The translations under genes and the position numbers were made by a program. From Ophiothrix spiculata (lineage: Eukaryota; Echinodermata; Ophiuroidea; Amphilepidida; Ophiotrichidae), in the NCBI GenBank assembly GCA_000969725.1, contig JXSR01S015656.1: 25,641 nt of DNA, one strand, 5' to 3'. Shown here one piece after another: positions 1 through 8,689 of the stretch. The notes beneath the pieces are model-generated. The model saw nothing but the letters and a program-made list of their open reading frames with translations. It had not been told where the DNA came from and searched no databases. The stretch's first letter is position 1. Each line of letters starts with the position of its first letter.

Positions 1-1051
1 TTTACCTTTCGATATGACGTGTCATAAATATCACCTCTCTCTCTCTTGATTGATCATGAAATTTAGTTAATTCCTGTTTTAAAGAATTATTGGAAATTTT
101 ATTTACATCTCATAATATGAACAGGAAAATTGCATCATTTGCTGCCAGAGGTTTTTTTTTTGTATATTTTCTAGTCGTTTTAATGCACTGCCCTTGCAAC
201 GTTGTGTTTTGTATAATTGTATATTATCAGTTTATTCTTCCTGCATTCTGTAGAGTTTTGTACCCTGAAAAAGTGCATTGACCCATTTCATGTATTTTAT
301 TATCAGGCTGATTTTATATGCAAATATTATTCATAGGACATTTTTATATGAAGTATCAAGCATCTAGTCATCATTTTTTTAAACAACCTTTCTGTATATT
401 TACCTTGAAAATGACTCATGCTTCCTTAAGCTTAGAGGCCTTCATATTTTGAGAGATAAGAGCTTTTGATACGAATCTTTGATACTCTATTGTAGATGCT
501 CTAAAACAGTTCCCTTACAAATGTTCATGTTAAATGTGGCTCTATTATGCAAACAAGCACCTCATTAACATAATCACCTTGCTAGCAACAAAAGCACCTT
601 TTGGAATGTACCATTAAAGTATCTTTGCAAGTCAAGATTGTTTTGAGTGGAAGTATTGCAAAAAACCATTGCTGAGGTGTTGGATGATCTAGACTCCTCC
701 CGCGGTGCAGTTCAGCCGTGGAAGGTTGTTTTGATTGTCTAACACAGAGGGACGGTATTTTGCTATACTTCGAAATAAACCATGTTGTATTTGTTTTATT
801 ACACATCAATAAATCATGCCTTAAGCTTGGAAATAAATAAACAGTAAATTAAATTTTGCCATGAGCCATATATTACTAGTAACGTGTGGGAGTTTCGACT
901 TATTTCCATGCGTGTTTGTAAAGCACACTGGCACAGTGGTTAAACACATCTTATATAAGTGTTAAGCAGGATGTAGGTTGATGAGTATACAAATTGCAGA
1001 AAATTTACAACATATGCTATTAATAGCATAAACACTGTATTTTTTTTACAG
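1..1051. other. non-coding, probable last intron of a left-hand gene
   Basis: No exon with conserved-looking coding content is visible here. The stretch is AT-rich and ends in a good 3' splice signal, a T-run followed by ACAG at 1040-1051, so it is best read as the last intron of a plus-strand gene that begins left of the window. A possible decayed tRNA-derived SINE lies near 920-990. Short open frames on either strand lack recognisable motifs. Confidence 0.4.
920..990 (+). repeat. possible decayed tRNA-derived SINE head
   Basis: TGGCACAGTGG at 929-939 fits the RNA polymerase III A-box consensus TRGCNNAGYNGG exactly. A weak B-box-like GGTTGATGAGT follows at 976-986, a spacing of about 47 bases, which is within the usual range. 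No intact tRNA cloverleaf is evident, and no tail or target duplication was found. Confidence 0.25.
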
Positions 1052-1120
1052 AAAGCGAAAGAAAATTGCAGAATTCTGGAAAAACTTGCATCCCTGGTTA
1101 AGACATTTGCGGGGAAATAG
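1052..1120 (+). CDS. putative last coding exon of an unidentified plus-strand gene
   Basis: Right after a T-rich tract and an ACAG acceptor, a frame in phase 0 runs for 22 codons to TAG at 1118-1120. The peptide begins KAKENCRILEKL and ends KTFAGK. It is Leu/Lys/Glu-rich and looks like an amphipathic helix, which would suit the tail of a small coiled-coil protein. I do not recognise the family. Earlier exons would lie left of position 1. The last two thirds of the exon plus 26 bases of the following sequence are copied almost perfectly at 1540-1605 inside an inverted-repeat element. The alternative is that both copies are just a repeat and the splice signal is chance. The peptide is too short for certainty. 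Confidence 0.4.
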   Translation, partial: KAKENCRILEKLASLVKTFAGK

Positions 1121-1146
1121 TCAAAATTACTTCTTGTGCATCTCCG
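1081..1146 (+). repeat. exon-tail direct repeat, copy 1
   Basis: These 66 bases match 1540-1605 with a single difference (C at 1133, T at 1592). Copy 1 includes the stop codon and first 3'UTR bases of the putative exon at 1052-1120. It lies outside the inverted-repeat element, so it is the more likely source copy. Confidence 0.85.
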
Positions 1147-1302
1147 CTATTTAACCCCCCAAAAGACTTTAAAAATGTATGGACTCATAAATATTCACTA
1201 GGTGTAGTAACATTGAATTCTAAATTAAGATTCCTGGGAGGGGGGAGAGCATATGAATTAAGGCTATAATGTATTAAGCCCATTTTATGCTATTTACACA
1301 AA

Positions 1303-1870
1303 GCCGGTGTCACACATCACCATATAGAGCCAAAACGTATGAATAACGTACAAAGTTAGGCTATACGGTGGCGAGAGGTCATATACGGTGAAGAAATCCA
1401 CACAATAAATGTATTGACTAACGAACATGTAACGAATAGATCGTACGTTGACCGTACGACTTGTGGATAAGAAGCGGACAAGTTGTCTCGTCTCACTGAA
1501 CAACGCGGAATGAGAACCGGACATGTGCCGCACTAAACGAAAACTTGCATCCCTGGTTAAGACATTTGCGGGGAAATAGTCAAAATTACTTTTTGTGCAT
1601 CTCCGAATAAATTAAGTATGAGGAACGTACAAAACGAATAAGTAACGTACGAGACAATAGCCAAGGTAGATCCCCACTTGGAAATTATACCTCTTCACAC
1701 TTTCCGGTTCGCAAGTTTCATTATAATATGTCTCCAGTGCACAAATCCCACCGGATGGATAACGCATTGAACGTGTTTCTACCGCATGCATTACGAACAT
1801 CACCGTACAATCAAAACAGTGTACGTTATTCGTACGTTTTCGTCTATACGGTGATGTGTGGCACCGCCTT
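1303..1870. mobile_element. inverted-repeat DNA element (MITE-like) carrying a copied exon tail
   Basis: The left end (about 1303-1352, beginning GCCGGTGTCACACATCACC) and the reverse complement of the right end (about 1820-1869, beginning GGCGGTGCCACACATCACC) match over about 50 bp with a handful of differences. Subterminal motifs such as GAATAACGTAC and TATACGGTG recur inside. No transposase frame is present, so it would be non-autonomous. A clear target-site duplication was not found. Inside it, 1540-1605 is nearly identical to 1081-1146. The family is not identified. Confidence 0.75.
1540..1605 (+). repeat. exon-tail direct repeat, copy 2 (inside the TIR element)
   Basis: This is a 65/66 match to 1081-1146. 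It includes the last part of the putative exon with its TAG stop, but lacks the splice acceptor and the first 29 exon bases. It is followed directly by an AATAAA hexamer at 1605-1611. It sits between the inverted ends of the element at 1303-1870. Confidence 0.85.
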
Positions 1871-2339
1871 AAGATGCAAGCCCATTTCTCGATGTTGTTT
1901 GACAGTTTATAAAGAATGTACATGATCATTTCAAAGCAAAACTGTTTTGTCATAATTGACAAATGATGGATTTGACATATCTTGTTGCATATTCCCAATT
2001 TGAGTGCCTTGTTTTGTACTATATTCATTTGTTATACTAGTGTGAAATTGTAGAAGATGTTATTTTCACACACATTGGCAGTTCTAAGTGAAATGATGAC
2101 AGTAACTTTTGTAGGCTATGCAGTGCTCACATTTGTATCAGCCACACGGATCAGTACAGATGTTTTGTATTTGGGGCTCTTTATTTGTACATGTAATTTT
2201 GTAAGACAACTTTGTAATGTGAGTGTTATACCATTCTGCAAAGTACTAGAATAAATGCAGGGCCATCATGGAATTGGTTATTTGTTGTCATTTATTAATT
2301 TCATCATTGATTCTCCAAGCAACAGTTCCAATATGGCAA
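1871..2339. other. spacer, possibly 3'UTR-like
   Basis: There is no convincing coding content. It is T-rich, and an AATAAA hexamer occurs at 2250-2255. If the gene ending at 1120 has a long 3'UTR, it could run through the inserted element and end near here, but nothing proves this. Confidence 0.25.
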
Positions 2340-3795
2340 CACTTATCTGTTCATGAAAAAAAAAAATCCCTAGTCCCTAAACTAAGTTTATTTTTCCAAT
2401 CTGGCAACCCTAAAAGTCCCTAAATCTTAACCCCATCAAATCCCTTGTACCTAAATTAAGTTTATTTTTGCAAATAAGCAACCCTAAAAACCCCATAGAT
2501 TTAAAGGGGAGATACAAGGCAATCCGCCATTTTTATTCTGGCATGGAGACAAAATTGGGGGTATTCGGGTATTTGCCGATAGCTTGCCGATGATGCATCG
2601 CATCTTGTCATAATGCGCGAATATTGAAGCACGCACACACGCACGCAAAGCGTGCAGGTTGGCGTATCATTCGCGTAAAGTATTACTTGCGCAGGTTGTC
2701 TCTACGCATAACCAAGTCTCGGCACTCGGAGTTGATTTTGCAGCGAACCGAGTTGGACCAGAAATACCCCCAATTTGAGCTCCATGGCTGACGACGCCAT
2801 TACACGGGTCGGTATACAAAGCCTGGTACCTCCCCTCTATATCTATGAAAAACCCCTAAATCTAACCCCCTTGTCCCTAAATTAAGTTTATTTTTCCAAT
2901 TAAGCAACACTTGTGTCATCAAACTGGCAACCCTAAAAAAATCCCTAAATCTAACCCCATAAAATTCCTTGTCCCAAAATTAAGTTTTTTCCAATTTGGC
3001 AACATTTTTGTCAACGAACTGGCAACCCTAAAAATCCCTAAATCTAACACCATAAAATCCCTTTTCCCTAAATTAAGTTAATTTTTCAACTTGGCATTAT
3101 TTCTCTGTCAACAAATTGGCAGCCCTAAAAATTCCTAAATCTAACCCCATAAAATTCCTTGTCCCCAAATTAAGTTTATTTTTCCAATTTTGCAACATTT
3201 TTGTCAACGAACTGGCAACTCTAAAAATCCCTAAATCTAACACCATAAAATCCCTTTTCCCTAAATAAAGTTTATTTTTCCAATTTGGCAACATTTCTGT
3301 CTACAAACTGGCAACCCTAAAAATCCCTAAACCTAACCCCATAAAATCCCTCGTCCCTAAATTAAGTTTATTTTTCCAATTAAGCAACACTTATGTGTCA
3401 TCAAACTGGCAACCCTAAAATTCCTTGGCACTAAATTAAGTTTTATCCAATTTGGCAACATTTTTGTCAACGAACTGGCAACCCTACAAATTCCTAAATC
3501 TAACCCCATAAAATCCCTCGTCCCTAAATTAAGATTATTTTTCCAATTTGGCAACAGTTTTGTCAATTGGCAACCCTAAAAATCCCTTAATCTAACACAT
3601 TAAAATCCCTTTTCCCTAAATTAAGTTAATTTTTCAACTTGGCAACATTTCTGTCAACAATTGGGCAACCCTAAAAATTCCTAAATCTAACCCCATAAAA
3701 TCCCTTGTCCCTAAATTAAGTTTATTTTTTCCAATTTGGCAACATTTCTCTGTCAACGAACTGGCAACCCTACAAATCCTTAAGTTTATTTTTCC
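2340..3795. repeat. minisatellite, unit about 96 bp, interrupted by a MITE
   Basis: About a dozen tandem units share the landmarks GGCAACCCTAAAAATCCC, CTAAATCTAACCCCATAAAA, CCCTAAATTAAGTTTATTTT and CCAATTTGGCAACATTT. Starts of the GGCAACCCT landmark fall near 2402, 2926, 3020, 3115, 3209, 3308, 3408, 3475, 3569, 3663 and 3762, giving spacings of 94-100 with shorter deleted units. Because 96 is a multiple of three, parts of the minus strand read as repeated 32-residue peptides (LNLGTRDFMGLDLGI and variants). Stops and frame breaks between units argue against a protein. Confidence 0.9.
2504..2838. mobile_element. MITE inserted in the minisatellite
   Basis: The minisatellite breaks off at about 2500 and resumes at about 2850. 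The intervening piece has inverted ends: AGGGGAGATACAAGGC on the left corresponds to the reverse complement of GCCTGGTACCTCCCCT on the right. Inner inverted matches also occur (GGAGACAAAATTGGGGGTAT on the left against ATACCCCCAATTTGAGCTCC on the right). It has no coding capacity, and its GC content is well above that of the flanking repeat. The target duplication is unclear. Confidence 0.7.
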
Positions 3796-3997
3796 ATTTT
3801 GAAAACATGTCTTTTCTTATTATATCCATGTGGAATTATAATTATACCTTGAATCTTTTCTTACTGAAATTTGTTCAGATGAGATTAAAAAGGGTGGAAG
3901 GTGAAGGAAAAGCAGTCGTACAACTTGCATGGAAAAGCAAACTACAAAAACAACAGATTACACTGAATATCATGTTTATTATTCACAACAACTGTTA

Positions 3998-4180
3998 AGG
4001 TGGTTTCAGACTAGCTGTCGTTGCAGCACACGACGTTGCGGCAGACGACCAAATATTTGCAATTTATAGTTGGCACGACACATTTGCATATTGCCGCAAT
4101 GGTCTGTCGCAAGAAAAATTGATTTGTTCCAACTCAAAATATTGTGTCATTGCGACCATCACGCAAATCTGAAACCAGCT
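3998..4180. mobile_element. PIF/Harbinger-like MITE with TTA target duplication
   Basis: Ends AGGTGGTTTCAGA and TCTGAAACCAGCT are inverted with one mismatch. TTA flanks the 183-bp element on both sides (3995-3997 and 4181-4183). A 3-bp TTA/TWA target duplication is typical of PIF/Harbinger elements. There is no transposase, so it would be non-autonomous. Confidence 0.65.
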
Positions 4181-4183
4181 TTA

Positions 4184-4748
4184 CTCTTTTTGTTCTGATG
4201 ACACAAATAATATCATGCACATTTGTCCAAGACTAATACCCTGTTCACACTAGCTAAAATGTCACTGGTAGTTGCAAGCGATTTCATTTTCAATTCCAAT
4301 TACGGCAGAGGATTAGCATAAATTAACTTGGATTTGGAGTGTTCACACATATATTTTCATGCAGTGATTCATCTATAAATTGCTTTCAGTTTGTGTAGTA
4401 GCCCGGGTGCAGTAGTCATGGGTCTCGAGCCGATAGGTAAACACGAATGTGTGTGGGGGAGTGTGTGTTGGGGGTGGGTTGAAGTGCTTTCATAAAATTT
4501 TGATCACCATGATTAAAATTCTGGTCATTTGCACTAAGCTTTGATTCAATGCACAAAAACAGTATTTTAACAGATAATAATCTATCGTTGCTGGTCAGCA
4601 AAAACGTCATATATGCATTTGACCTTTATAATAAAAACCTTGTATTATTAGAACAATGTCAACTTCAAATTCCGAAATAAAAATATTGTTGATTTACTTT
4701 GATTTTGATCATGAAATTAAGACTTGAACAGATGTTACCGAAAATGAA
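4184..4748. other. spacer with no recognised feature
   Basis: I see no gene here. The 4416-4610 region has an open minus-strand frame with no recognisable motif and skewed composition. Confidence 0.5.
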
Positions 4749-5006
4749 CATATGTGAATCACTCCGAAAGGGGGGACTTTGCAAATGATATCAATTTTGA
4801 GTTTATGATTGCATCTGTTACAACATTTTCTAAGCTTTAAAATGACACCTTATTTGTCGAAATTGATCAAGGCGATCAAATTTTACAAGAGAAAATCTGC
4901 TGGAAATTCTTATTATTTTCTTTATTTATTGCTACCTATTTTCACCAGTATCTTGAAAAGTGTTCTGTTGCAAAGTCCCCCTTTTCGGGATGAGTCATCA
5001 CATATG
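4749..5006. mobile_element. 258-bp MITE, copy A
   Basis: Inverted ends read CATATGTGAATCACTCCGAA on the left and, as reverse complement, CATATGTGATGACTCATCCC on the right, each followed by an AGGGGG..GACTTTGCA block. The element matches 10642-10896 along its whole length in the opposite orientation, including CTTTAAAATGACACCTTA and GATCAAATTTTACAA blocks. No coding capacity. Confidence 0.85.
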
Positions 5007-5198
5007 AGGTTTTAACATTGGGGCCCACTTTTTACATACGAGGCTTTGCATTTGACCTCTGATGTTACATAATGAGGTTTTTCCAGCCCAGCGACGCTAT
5101 GCAAACATATCATGTGGCTGCTATTTGACCGAGTGAGTTTTGGAAAAACACTCTTCAATATCCAGCACGTTATATCAACAGTTACAAGTGAGTTTGAT

Positions 5199-5258
5199 AT
5201 TTTCAAAATGTAGACGACCATCTTGGTCCACCAAGATGGCCGTCTACATTTTGAAAAT
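5199..5258. repeat. near-perfect 29-bp inverted repeat with 2-base loop
   Basis: The left arm 5199-5227 and right arm 5230-5258 match at 28 of 29 positions, leaving a 2-base centre. A CCATCTTGG / CCAAGATGG core is shared with the foldback at 7454-7693. A transcript of either strand would form a stable hairpin. Confidence 0.9.
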
Positions 5259-5551
5259 GGCTGAGAAAAATAGGAAGAAAACCCTCAATTGTTTTAGTAT
5301 ATTAATTAACTAATTTTTGAAATGTACAAAAAAAACCAACATTTAACAGTGTTAAAACATGAAACATAAAGCAAGTATCCAAATGACCCTTTACAAATAA
5401 GTTAAGGTTTTTGTAAGTAAACAAAGGTCTATAAATCAAAATAACACATTTCAAATTGCTTAACATGGGCTGTCGTTACAATAACAGTAAAACATTTATC
5501 CTGCAAAGTCATATAAACTACAACTTTTTATGAAGGCACAGCTACCCAATA
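5259..5551. other. spacer with no recognised feature
   Basis: AT-rich sequence without recognisable coding content or inverted ends. Confidence 0.5.
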
Positions 5552-5960
5552 CAGTGGAACCTTGTTAACAAAAAAAACCCTGATAACACAAAATGTGTGT
5601 TGGGTCCTCATGTATGGATTTCCTATGTGATATCAGTTGGATAACACAAAATCCTGATACCCCACACTAAACTCAATGGTCCATATTCACAAAAGAGGAA
5701 TAACTTTAATCCAGGAATAACTTTATTTTCATTCTATTGGTGTAGTCATTTAGTATATCTCACAAATGAAGAACAAAGTTATTCAATGAATTTGTTATTC
5801 CAGGCTTTAAAAAATTCAACTTAGTTCAGAACTGTGGGCTATCTCTAATCCAAGAATGTGAAATCCAGGAATAAAGTTATTCCTGAACTTTATTCCTGGA
5901 ATAACTTTTGTGAATACGGGCCTTTGGTCCTAGTGATTTTGTGTTAGCAAGGTTCCACAG
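5552..5960. mobile_element. pogo/Tigger-like MITE with TA target duplication
   Basis: The left end CAGTGGAACCTTGTTAACA matches the reverse complement of the right end, CTGTGGAACCTTGCTAACAC. TA flanks both sides (5550-5551 and 5961-5962). CAGTGGAACCTYG-type termini with a TA duplication are characteristic of pogo/Tigger elements of the Tc1/mariner group. It has no transposase, and a second element is nested inside at 5678-5922. Confidence 0.7.
5678..5922. mobile_element. MITE nested inside the pogo-like element
   Basis: Inverted ends: GGTCCATATTCACAAAAG on the left, and the reverse complement of the right end reads GGCCCGTATTCACAAAAG. Both are followed by AGGAATAACTTT-type blocks repeated twice. 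It lies wholly within 5552-5960, so it inserted after the outer element did. The target duplication is not clear. Confidence 0.7.
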
Positions 5961-6186
5961 TATTATAATCTTATTGTTATAAAGATCCAGCCACTATCTT
6001 TAGCACCATTTGTGACTTGTTGAATTGGAGTTCTTCCATAATTATCCCGCTGCCAATGGTCTTGTAATAAATCTGTCAAAACTCATCCAATACAATGAAT
6101 TCTTAAGAATGAAAGTTCATCTGTGGTTTTAAATTTAGAAATAATGTTTAAATTTTGGATCACAACACATTATTTGACTTGTCACA

Positions 6187-6350
6187 TTAAGCCGTTGGTC
6201 CCCTGTGCGAATGCTCCTTCTTGGAGCGCTGCATACAGTGTATACCTGGTGGCGAGTCTTGTTGGAAATTTTCATCTGCTAAATTCAGCAACCAAATGAC
6301 CCGTTTCCCGCGATGACTTGACATTGATGTCAGACATGGGTCAAAATTAA
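6187..6350 (-). mobile_element. inverted partial copy of the Penelope-like 3' region
   Basis: Read on the minus strand, this holds TTTTGACCCATGTCTGACAT and GCAGATGAAAATTTCCAACA, which match the plus-strand sequence at about 6489-6545 (TTGACCCATGTCTGACGTCA, GCAGATGAACATTTTCATCA). The two pieces therefore form a head-to-head pair around 6350. Rearranged inverted partial copies are common in Penelope-like elements. Confidence 0.5.
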
Positions 6351-6360
6351 CTCCATTAAC

Positions 6361-6560
6361 ATTGAAGAAGTGAGGATTTTGGACAGAGAGCCATGTTGGT
6401 TTGAACGTGGTGTGGAGAAGTCTATTTACATCACGGCACTCCAACGTACTCTCAACAAAGACGGGGGCCGCTACAAGTCACAAATATGTGTTGACCCATG
6501 TCTGACGTCATTGGCAATGATAGCAGATGAACATTTTCATCAAGGTAAATTTTTGTGATG
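6361..6560 (+). pseudogene. Penelope-like retroelement fragment, end of the GIY-YIG region
   Basis: In the plus frame from about 6370, the peptide RILDREPCWFERGVEKSIYI, followed by LQRTLNKDGGRYKS, fits the pattern (LDRExxWFxRGVKEAIYI..L.PSLNRDGG) that ends the GIY-YIG endonuclease region in animal Penelope-like and related reverse-transcribing elements. That assignment comes from memory of the family. The rest of the polyprotein (reverse transcriptase) is absent, and the frame ends near 6558. It is a short dead 3' fragment, lying just beyond the PIP5KL1-like stop codon and so within or next to that gene's 3'UTR. Confidence 0.6.
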
Positions 6561-6616
6561 TGATCCAAAGTTTAAACATCATGGATAATGAATTCCTTAA
6601 AATCTCTTATTCCTCG

Positions 6617-7220
6617 TCATTCACAATGTGCTTGAAAAAACTGACAGAATCTTTTGTTGTACCGACATGGACTTACTGTCGAAAAAGATATATTGGGATG
6701 CAAAATTGATTTGAGGATGCACTCGGCCTTCTTCCGTGCACCGTACTCAGTTAATATATCAATTAATCCGATATAATATCTCTTGGAGGGCCCATCAATA
6801 ATATGCACCGCATTAGGACAGTTTGGTAGGTAGCGAAGATTTCTCGCAATAATTTGTCCTTGATTGAAATTGTCATGTTCTAGTGATTTGTTAACAGAGT
6901 TGTTATTTCCTGAGATGTTTTCATTTTCCAGACAGCCATCTTGGACTGTACCATTACGTAAATCGGGACTGTTTTGAACTAATAAAGAGGAAGTTGATTC
7001 AAAGTTGACTACCCCTGGCAAAATGGATCCATCCACATCTGTAGGAGTATCGTTGGTATCGTCGTCTTTATGAGATATGACATTACAACTTTCTTGTTCA
7101 TTATCTTCTCTTGAGTATACGGCGGAATCGCTCCCCTGGGTTATGGTTGTGAGTTGGGTAACATTGCAAGGTGGAGAATTTTGTTTCAAAAACTTATCAG
7201 TTTGATGAAATTTAAAAGAT
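6617..7220 (-). CDS. PIP5KL1: PIP5KL1-like, last coding exon (C-terminal PIPK lobe)
   Basis: The acceptor TTTTCAG ends at 7221. The exon adds one base to the split Lys codon from exon 10358-10520, then 200 codons to TGA at 6617-6619. Residues 1 to about 125 form a polar, Asn/Ser/Asp/Glu-rich stretch with no clear domain, likely disordered, and much longer than the matching loop in human PIP5KL1. The last 75 or so residues match the end of the PIP kinase fold: LPNCPNAVHIIDGPSKRYYI, then GLIDILTEYGARKKAE, then ISFSTVSPCRYNKRFCQFF. The closing pattern (PNALHILDGP..RYFLG, TFSTVSPARY..RLCQW in the human protein as I recall it) is specific for PIP5KL1 rather than for PIP4K or PIP5K. A Penelope-like fragment begins within 60 bases of the stop. 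Confidence 0.93.
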
Positions 7221-7410
7221 CTGAAAACAAAAAACGAGAGATAATTATTAACAATTCGACTCAAAATAATATATTGAATGAGTGTGTTGAAAAAATGGAA
7301 TTATTAGAAAGATTACAATTATTTTCAGCAACCTTCTATGTTACGCAAGAAAAAAGTATGGAAAATATAACAAATTTGCGATTTTTGTGACCATTTTAGA
7401 TACATTTCTT

Positions 7411-7450
7411 GCTCAAAATGTCAGTTCAACAGTCACCTAAGCACCTAAGG
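7411..7450 (+). repeat. 40-bp direct repeat flanking a foldback element, copy 1
   Basis: It begins GCTCAAAATGTCAGTTCAAC and resembles 7732-7771 (GCTCAAAATATCAGTTCAAC) at roughly 34-35 of 40 positions, in the same orientation. The foldback at 7454-7693 lies between the two copies. Confidence 0.75.
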
Positions 7451-7453
7451 TGT

Positions 7454-7693
7454 TGGAGCACAATTAGGCTACAACTTTTGTGCGGCCAGCCGCAACCTGC
7501 CCACAACCTTATTTTTCCAAGATGGCGACCATAGGCTTGATTGATCACCTCAAGATTATTGTGTTATATTCATTACATGTTTTGAAGTTATTTAGATGTA
7601 CATTATCAAGCCTGCGGTCGCCATCTTGGAAAATAAAGGCTGTGGCCAGGTTGTGGCCTGCTGCACAAAGTTGTGGCCTAGTACTGTGCTCCA
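7454..7693. mobile_element. 240-bp foldback MITE in the last intron
   Basis: Arms of about 90 bp are inverted copies: TGGAGCACAATTAGGCTACA on the left against the reverse complement TGGAGCACAGTACTAGGCCA on the right, continuing through CACAACC and TTTCCAAGATGGCGACC to GCAGGCTTGAT-type sequence, with a short loop. The arms are GC-richer than the surrounding DNA. No protein is encoded. Confidence 0.8.
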
Positions 7694-7731
7694 GGATCCT
7701 TACTAGATAAAGACTCAATTTTGATAGAGGT

Positions 7732-7771
7732 GCTCAAAATATCAGTTCAACAGTAATCTAAGCACCCAAGC
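7732..7771 (+). repeat. 40-bp direct repeat flanking a foldback element, copy 2
   Basis: Same-orientation partner of 7411-7450 on the other side of the foldback at 7454-7693. Too long and too diverged to be a simple target duplication of that element. Confidence 0.75.
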
Positions 7772-7904
7772 TAACATCTTCTAATTCAAAATTGTGTCAT
7801 TAATACTCATTGGAAATTCTAACGCCATTCTGCCAAGTTTCATCGCAAATGACACCACATATGAACTCACACTAGAAAAACAAACAGATTTTAGCAGCAG
7901 ACAA

Positions 7905-8133
7905 TATGTGACCCGTCGAAAGCTGAAATTTTAAGCTTTAAAATGACACCTTGCTTTTGGTTATTGGATGTTCGGTTGCAAAGTTACATCCAAATTGGTT
8001 AAAAACGAATAGGGCTGATTCAGAAAACTATAGTTCTGAGAAAATTGAGGTAATGTTTCTGATGAAATTAGAAATTCGACCTTGGACATGATTGTTGACT
8101 ATGCTCAGCTTCAATGGCCCGTATCTGGTAATA
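7905..8133 (+). repeat. dispersed repeat beginning TATGTGACCCGYC, copy 1
   Basis: It shares blocks in the same order with 9844-10245: TATGTGACCCG at the start, TTTAAAATGAC, CGGTTGCAAAGTT (GGTTGCAAAGTT in copy 2), ATCCAAATTGGT, AGTTCTGAGAAAAT, AAATTAGAAATTCGACC and GACTATGCTCAGCTTCAATG. The function of the family is unknown. The AAGCTTTAAAATGACACCTT core also occurs in the MITEs at 4749-5006 and 10642-10896, so these families may be related. Confidence 0.75.
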
Positions 8134-8419
8134 CCGTGCAAGTCAAAAAAAATGCAATAATTAGATGGAAGACATATTGTAAGAACAAAAGTAATTTCGA
8201 ACAAATAATATTAATTTGTAAATAGGTCATGAATTCAGCTTTCAAACGGTGAAAGAATGTTGAAAATTGATGAAGGCGTTGCAAAGATATCCTTATTTGA
8301 ATAATATGGTATGAAAACAGTTCTGCTGTCCAAATGAGCATGCCTCGTCAAACGAGTAAGTACCAATATTGGATTGAATTTCTTGCCAACACCTCTTGAA
8401 TAATAACACAAACCGATTA

Positions 8420-8618
8420 CTGTAAAACAAGAAATATATGCTAGCAATTTAATTTCGCTAATACCCCAAAATCGCAAAAATAATTTGCCGCTAATATTAA
8501 TAATGTACAATGATTTCAATAGCATGCTGATGCAATTAGTGAAATTAAAATGCCGCCAAAAACCCCAGATTCTGAAATTCGCAAAATTTTCTTTCTGCAA
8601 ATATTTCTTGTTTTACAG
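8420..8618. mobile_element. 199-bp MITE with CTGTAAAACAAGAAATAT ends
   Basis: Inverted ends CTGTAAAACAAGAAATATAT and ATATTTCTTGTTTTACAG flank the element, with TA on both sides (8418-8419 and 8619-8620), as expected for Tc1/mariner-type target use. No coding capacity. Confidence 0.8.
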
Positions 8619-8689
8619 TACCTTGCTCCAGTGATCTGAAGGTTATCTCCTCTTAATTAATTTATCTCTATTAATAATTAAAACGGTCT

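Noticed and set aside
3097..3566. Minus-strand peptides repeating LNLGTRDFMGLDLGIF
   Set aside because: They are translations of the 96-bp minisatellite with stops and frame breaks between units and no gene context.
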